DNA of 10,031 bases from Spirochaetae bacterium HGW-Spirochaetae-9 (lineage in GTDB: Bacteria > Spirochaetota > Spirochaetia > Treponematales > Rectinemataceae): assembly GCA_002839205.1 (NCBI GenBank), contig PGXP01000037.1, positions 1-10,031 of the forward strand. The letters run 5' to 3'. Under the pieces are notes generated by a model, which searched no databases, had not been told where the DNA came from, and was given only the letters and a program-made list of their open reading frames with translations. Numbering within the stretch: the first letter of the stretch is position 1; each line of letters begins with the position of its first letter. The position numbers were made by a program, and so were the translations under genes. Positions 6,562-10,031 of the stretch are shown piece after piece.

Positions 6562-7377
6562 ATGTCATTTATCGAATCGATGTTTTCTCTGGAAGGCAAA
6601 ACCGCGGTGATCACGGGCGGGGGTGGGGGCATTCCCGGCAACCTCGCGATAGGCTTTGCCAAGGCCGGCGCCACAGTCATCCTCTGGGGCCGCGGCACCA
6701 ATCACCCCATGGCGGAAGCGGCCGCTCAGGTTGCCGCGGCTGTCCCCGGTTCAAAAGTATTCTCTGTCACCGTCGATACGGCATCCAGGGAAGCCTGTGA
6801 AGCCGCATTGGCCGAATCGGAAAGGCTCGCGGGCAATCCCCCCGACATTCTCGTCAACGGCGTCGGGGGGAACAAGGGCAAGACGCCCTTCGTCGAAGTC
6901 GACGAAGCCCTCTTCAAGGACATTCTCGAGCTCAACCTTCTCGCCGGCCTTGTCACGCCGACGCGCGTCTTCGCCAAATACTGGATTGCCCGAGGCATTA
7001 AGGGCACGGTCATCAACATGACCTCGATGACGAGCTACAAGGCGCTGTCAGGAACCTGGGCGTACGACGCGGCCAAGGCCGGCCTCCTCAATCTCAACGA
7101 GGCTCTGGCCAAGGAGCTCGCACCCCACGGCATCAGGGTGAACGCCATTGCTCCCGGTTTCTTCGTGGGCAACCAGAACCGCGCCCTCCTCCTCGACCCA
7201 AACGGCGATCTCACAGCCCGTGGGAAGTCGATCATCGCGCGCACGCCCTTCGGACGCTTCGGCAAGTTCGAGGAACTCTGGGGCGCAGCCCTCTTCCTGG
7301 CGAGCGACGCTGCCTCAGGATTCGTCACAGGGGTGAGCATCCCCGTGGATGGCGGCTACCTCACGGACAATATCTAG
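6562..7377 (+). CDS. uxuB: Short-chain dehydrogenase, probable D-mannonate oxidoreductase (fructuronate reductase)
   Basis: The protein has 271 residues and a Rossmann-fold SDR layout. It has the nucleotide loop TGGGGGIPG (18-26), VNGVGG in place of the usual NNAG, catalytic S155, Y168 and K172 (YDAAK), and the C-terminal PVDGGY. The segments PGFFVGNQNRALL and TPFGRFGKFEELWGAALFLASDA resemble the SDR-type mannonate oxidoreductases (Bacillus YjmF/UxuB), which reduce D-fructuronate to D-mannonate with NAD(P)H. That fits the upstream epimerase, which would supply fructuronate. The start at 6562 is preceded by GAGGAG (6551-6556), 5 bases away; the frame is open further upstream but only as out-of-frame dctM sequence. 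An oddity is P25 at the last position of the TGxxxGxG loop. Another sugar-acid or polyol dehydrogenase of the same subfamily remains possible. Confidence 0.8.
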   Translation: MSFIESMFSLEGKTAVITGGGGGIPGNLAIGFAKAGATVILWGRGTNHPMAEAAAQVAAAVPGSKVFSVTVDTASREACEAALAESERLAGNPPDILVNGVGGNKGKTPFVEVDEALFKDILELNLLAGLVTPTRVFAKYWIARGIKGTVINMTSMTSYKALSGTWAYDAAKAGLLNLNEALAKELAPHGIRVNAIAPGFFVGNQNRALLLDPNGDLTARGKSIIARTPFGRFGKFEELWGAALFLASDAASGFVTGVSIPVDGGYLTDNI

Positions 7378-7424
7378 ATTTTCGAAGCCTGGACTGGAAT
7401 ACAGGATCTCCAGGATCCAATACT

Positions 7425-7466
7425 AAAAAGGGGGGCGGCCATCTTTCGATGTCCGCCCCCCTTTTT
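7425..7466. terminator. Bidirectional intrinsic terminator between convergent operons
   Basis: AAAAAGGGGGGCGG (7425-7438) pairs perfectly over 14 bases with CCGCCCCCCTTTTT (7453-7466). After one C/T mismatch the stem continues with CATC/GATG around a TTTC tetraloop. The A-tract on one side and T-tract on the other give a U-run to transcripts from both directions. It closes the TRAP-reductase operon (stop 7377) on the + strand and the ugp operon (stop 7503) on the - strand. Confidence 0.93.
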
Positions 7467-7502
7467 GCAATCGTTCAACGTCTCAGCAGCGAAATAACAG
7501 GC

Positions 7503-8348
7503 TCATTTTTCCGTGTCCGTCATGCCCGCTATGAATTGCTTCTGCATCACAATGACCACAAAGACAGGGGGAATGAGCGCCAGGAGGACGCTCGCCATGA
7601 CGATTTGCCATTCGATTTGGACATCGGCCCCGGAGAGCATGCGGTTGATGCCGATGAGAAGGGTGTAGTATTCCTGCTTGGTCGTGATCAGCAAGGGCCA
7701 CAGATATTGATTCCATCCGTAGATGAACTGGATGACGAACATCGCGGCGATGGGAGTGCGGGTCATCGGCAGCAGAATTGAGCGGAAAAACTGCATCGAA
7801 GAAGCCCCATCGATCTGGGACGCCTCGGCTATTTCGCGCGGAACAGATAGGAAAAACTGCCTGAAGAGAAAGACCGCAGTGGCCGACACAATCATGGGCA
7901 GTATAAGCCCCGCGTAGGAATTGAGAAGGCCGAGATCGGATATCACCTTGTAGGTCGGCATGATGCGAACTTCCACCGGCAGCATCAGGGTGATGAAGAT
8001 AGCCCAGAAACAGAATTTACGCCCAGGGAAGTTGAAGAAAACAATGGCGAATGCCGCTAGAAGCGATACTCCTATCTTTCCGATAGAGATACCCATGGCC
8101 ATGATGAAGGAGTTTTTCATCATGGTGAACGCCGAAGCGCCGAGGTTTTTTGTGCCCTCCGTGAGAGCCCGGCCGTAATTTTCGACAAAATGGGTTCCGG
8201 GGAAAATAGGCATGGGCGCCGAAAGAATATCGGCGCTCGTTCTCGTGGAGGCTACGAAGACGAAATAGAGCGGGAAAATGATGATGAGTATCGCAAGCCA
8301 CAGCACTATATGGGGAAAAGCACGGGCTGATTTTTTATGCTCTATCAT
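7503..8348 (-). CDS. ugpE: sn-Glycerol-3-phosphate ABC transporter permease UgpE
   Basis: The protein has 281 residues, the same length as Escherichia coli UgpE, and is closely similar as I remember that sequence. Shared stretches are FITLMLPVEVRI, the GLILP-to-TAVFLFRQFF region, FIYGWNQYLWPLL and a C-terminus ending in DTEK versus DSEK. About six membrane helices are seen, at roughly 13-33, 80-102, 111-130, 146-164, 197-215 and 248-268. The EAA loop that docks the ATPase is at 175-194 (EASQIDGASSMQFF). With UgpA it forms the inner-membrane channel for glycerol-3-phosphate and glycerophosphodiesters. The ATG at 8348 has AGGAAG 6 bases upstream; a longer open frame to 8486 is out-of-frame ugpA sequence. 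Only 11 bases separate it from the ugpA stop, so the two are coupled. No ATPase gene follows. Confidence 0.93.
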   Translation of the reverse strand: MIEHKKSARAFPHIVLWLAILIIIFPLYFVFVASTRTSADILSAPMPIFPGTHFVENYGRALTEGTKNLGASAFTMMKNSFIMAMGISIGKIGVSLLAAFAIVFFNFPGRKFCFWAIFITLMLPVEVRIMPTYKVISDLGLLNSYAGLILPMIVSATAVFLFRQFFLSVPREIAEASQIDGASSMQFFRSILLPMTRTPIAAMFVIQFIYGWNQYLWPLLITTKQEYYTLLIGINRMLSGADVQIEWQIVMASVLLALIPPVFVVIVMQKQFIAGMTDTEK

Positions 8349-8359
8349 GGCGATCTTCC

Positions 8360-9244
8360 TTAATACGTGACTTTCCGCTCGATGAAGCGGAACTGGAATA
8401 CGGTGAGGCCAATCACCATGATCATGAGAATGACCGACTGAGCCGACGAACCTCCGAGATCCAGGTTGATCACGCCGTCCCTCCACACCTTGTAGACGAG
8501 AATCTGAGTGGATTTGCCCGGTCCGCCTGCCGTGACCTGGTGGACAATGGGAAAGGTTTCAAAGAAGCCATATACCAGATTCATAATGAGCAGGTAGAAG
8601 GTTGTCGGAGATAACATGGGGAATATGATGCGCCAGAATCGTTTTGTCGGTCCCGCCCCGTCGATGGCTGCCGCTTCCACGAGGGGGAGCGGGACGCTCT
8701 GAAGCCCGGCGAGGAAAAAAACGAAATTATAGGAGATCTGCTTCCAGCTCGCCGCGATAGTGAGGAGCAGGAATGCCTGGTTGGATTTCAGGAGATGATT
8801 CCAGTCTATGCCCATCTTGTATTTGAGGAGCCATGCGACAATACCCACATTGGGATTGAACATGAAAAGCCAAAGGACACCGGCTACCATTGTTGCGACA
8901 GCGTAGGGCCAGATCATCATTGTCTTGTAGAAGGAGCCCAATTTAATCTTTTTGTTTGTCTGCACGGCGAGAAACAGGGCGATCGTCATGGAAAAAATGG
9001 TTATGGCGAGGGCGAAAGCCACTGAAACCCTGAATGAAGCCCAATAGTCGGGATCAGAGAGGAGGTGGGTGTAGTTTTCGAATCCGACAAAAATCACCCT
9101 TCCGCCAAATGGATCCTGCAGGAAGAAGGACTGCCAGATCGCCTGAGCGGATGGCCAGAAGAAGAAGATGAAGACGATGACCATCTGCGGGAGAACCAGA
9201 AGGTAGGGCAGGCCCTTGGAGGGGAATTCGTATTGTTTCGCCAT
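8360..9244 (-). CDS. ugpA: sn-Glycerol-3-phosphate ABC transporter permease UgpA
   Basis: The protein has 294 residues, against 295 for Escherichia coli UgpA, and lines up with it from end to end by eye: LPYLLVLPQ at the N-terminus, then DPFGG, FYKTMMIWPYAVA, FMFNPN, SWKQISYNFVFFLAGLQS, EAAAIDGAGPTKRF, and a C-terminus ending in QFRFIERKVTY. About six membrane helices lie at roughly 12-31, 74-94, 108-128, 157-178, 212-228 and 266-286. The EAA loop for the ATPase is at 190-209. It pairs with UgpE to form the channel for glycerol-3-phosphate. The start is supported by an AGGATG just upstream and by agreement with the UgpA N-terminus. A 133-base spacer with hairpins separates it from ugpB. Confidence 0.94.
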   Translation of the reverse strand: MAKQYEFPSKGLPYLLVLPQMVIVFIFFFWPSAQAIWQSFFLQDPFGGRVIFVGFENYTHLLSDPDYWASFRVSVAFALAITIFSMTIALFLAVQTNKKIKLGSFYKTMMIWPYAVATMVAGVLWLFMFNPNVGIVAWLLKYKMGIDWNHLLKSNQAFLLLTIAASWKQISYNFVFFLAGLQSVPLPLVEAAAIDGAGPTKRFWRIIFPMLSPTTFYLLIMNLVYGFFETFPIVHQVTAGGPGKSTQILVYKVWRDGVINLDLGGSSAQSVILMIMVIGLTVFQFRFIERKVTY

Positions 9245-9273
9245 GATGCATCCTAACGCAGAAAAATACGGCT

Positions 9274-9306
9274 GAACAGTCTTGGGCCACAGTGTGCCGA
9301 CTGTTC
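9274..9306 (-). repeat. Inverted repeat in the ugpB-ugpA spacer, near the ugpA start
   Basis: GAACAGTC (9274-9281) is the perfect reverse complement of GACTGTTC (9299-9306). Between them GG/CC and CAC/GTG can extend the stem with small bulges. On the ugp-coding strand the fold ends 29 bases before the ugpA ATG, and a run of five T lies about 7 bases past the stem. It could be a weak attenuator, an mRNA stabiliser or an operator; the T-run is too far away for a classic terminator. Confidence 0.5.
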
Positions 9307-9325
9307 TTGCCCTGTATCATCAGAA

Positions 9326-9345
9326 GGGCCGCCTTGCGGCGGCCC
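9326..9345 (-). repeat. GC-rich hairpin in the ugpB-ugpA spacer
   Basis: GGGCCGCC (9326-9333) pairs perfectly with GGCGGCCC (9338-9345) around a 4-base loop. A flanking ATCAT (9316-9320)/ATGAT (9347-9351) pair could add an outer stem across an internal loop. No T-tract follows on the ugp strand, so it is not a typical terminator. Its place, 32 bases after the ugpB stop, resembles the hairpins that protect binding-protein mRNA ends in ABC operons such as malE-malF. Confidence 0.7.
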
Positions 9346-9349
9346 CATG

Positions 9350-9358
9350 ATTATAGCA
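9350..9358 (-). promoter_or_regulatory. Possible extended -10 promoter for ugpAE
   Basis: Read on the - strand this is TGCTATAAT: a perfect TATAAT with the TG of an extended -10. No convincing -35 is found 16-18 bases further upstream, which extended -10 promoters can lack. Transcription would begin near 9343, inside the adjacent GC hairpin, so a message from this promoter could not form that hairpin while read-through from ugpB could. A single match of this kind can occur by chance. Confidence 0.35.
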
Positions 9359-9377
9359 CAACTCAAGAAAAATCGAG

Positions 9378-10031
9378 CTACTTATTGAGACGTTCAAATG
9401 CGCGGAGGGTTTCGTTTCCGTCCTTGACCATCTTGTTGATACCATCTTTTACGCTGATCTTTCCAGCCAGGATGTCTTCCCAGGTCTGGTCTTCGATTTC
9501 GCGGATGATATTGAAGTTGCCGAAGCGGATGCCCATGGAATTGCCCGTGGGAGCGGCTCGCAGAAGCTGCTTGATGGCGACTTCGGGGCCGGGATTGGTC
9601 TTGTAGAATCCCTGGGACTTGGTGAGTTCGTAGGCGGCTGTCGTGATGGGCAGGTAGCCTGTGCTCTGATGCCAGAAAGCCTGGTTTTCGGGCAGGGAGA
9701 TGAAGGCCATGAAGTCAGCCACGCCCTTGTAGTCGGCCTTGGGTTTGTTGTTGAACACCCAGAGACTGGCTCCGCCGATGATGGAGTTCTGGGGAGCGCC
9801 CTTCACATCGGGATAGTAAGGCAGTGTCGCAACGCCGAACTCGAACTTGCAGGTATTCTTGAAGTTGGCGTAGCCGCCGATGGACTCGAAGTGCATACCG
9901 ACCTGGCCGGAGGAGAACAGCGGGTTAGCCTTGTTCTCGCGTCCGCCGTAGATGAACACCTTTTCCTGGCTCAGCTTGTAGATCGTCTCGAAGTGCTTGA
10001 CGGTAAGCGGCGTATTGAAGACGAGCTCGGT
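9378..10031 (-). CDS. ugpB: sn-Glycerol-3-phosphate-binding protein UgpB, C-terminal half (5' end outside window)
   Basis: The frame is open to the window edge, giving 217 residues of a protein that is about 438 in Escherichia coli. The signal peptide and N-terminal lobe lie outside. The visible part follows UgpB closely as I remember it: FGVATLPYYPDVKGAPQNS, then IIGGASLWVFNNKPK, YKGVADFMAF, WHQSTGYLPITTAAYELT, QGFYKTNPG and IRFGNFNIIREI. The GGASLW, GYLPIT and RFGN stretches correspond to parts of the C-lobe known to line the ligand pocket in UgpB structures. The GTG at 9959 is an internal codon, not the start. The protein captures glycerol-3-phosphate or glycerophosphocholine outside the membrane and hands it to UgpA/UgpE. 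It is first in the operon, before ugpA. Confidence 0.93.
   Translation of the reverse strand, partial: TELVFNTPLTVKHFETIYKLSQEKVFIYGGRENKANPLFSSGQVGMHFESIGGYANFKNTCKFEFGVATLPYYPDVKGAPQNSIIGGASLWVFNNKPKADYKGVADFMAFISLPENQAFWHQSTGYLPITTAAYELTKSQGFYKTNPGPEVAIKQLLRAAPTGNSMGIRFGNFNIIREIEDQTWEDILAGKISVKDGINKMVKDGNETLRAFERLNK

Noticed and set aside
7404..7418. GGATC-TCCAG-GATCC small palindrome after the SDR stop
   Set aside because: Only 5-base arms; too short to separate from chance, and the real terminator lies just downstream.

Overview
The window reads as a sugar-acid and glycerol-phosphate uptake region of a moderately GC-rich, probably anaerobic or fermentative bacterium. The protein families (UxaE epimerase, YesM/YesN-type two-component pair, TRAP transporter, Ugp ABC transporter) and the short intergenic gaps would fit a spirochaete of the Treponema/Spirochaeta type. 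This lineage call is an impression from gene content and style; a Firmicutes or Thermotogae-like host is not excluded. I see no rRNA, tRNA, CRISPR, insertion sequence, prophage or integrase.

Left block, + strand, 1-7377. It opens with the C-terminal half of a tagaturonate/fructuronate epimerase (uxaE). A LytS/YesM-type sensor histidine kinase follows 6 bases later. Its last 16 bases overlap an AraC-type (YesN-like) response regulator that uses a TTG start. After an 87-base gap comes a complete TRAP transporter: dctP (binding protein), a strong hairpin, dctQ and dctM (8-base overlap). The block ends with a short-chain dehydrogenase resembling the SDR type of D-mannonate oxidoreductase (fructuronate reductase, uxuB). 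Taken together this looks like a hexuronate module: a hexuronate or related acid enters through the TRAP system, UxaE interconverts tagaturonate and fructuronate, and the reductase makes D-mannonate. The two-component pair is the obvious candidate regulator. Mannonate dehydratase, uronate isomerase and KDG kinase/aldolase are not in the window.

Boundary, 7378-7502. A near-perfect hairpin with A-tract and T-tract flanks separates the two convergent blocks and should terminate transcription in both directions.

Right block, - strand, 7503-10031. In transcription order: ugpB (3' half only), a 133-base spacer with two hairpins and a possible extended -10 promoter, ugpA, and ugpE. These are very close relatives of the Escherichia coli sn-glycerol-3-phosphate transporter. 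The ATPase gene ugpC, often the last gene of such operons, does not follow ugpE here.

Nothing here looks like a wholly new system. The most interesting points are structural and regulatory: both transporters place a GC-rich hairpin between the binding-protein gene and the permease genes, and the dctQ leader can fold two mutually exclusive ways, one of which hides its ribosome binding site.
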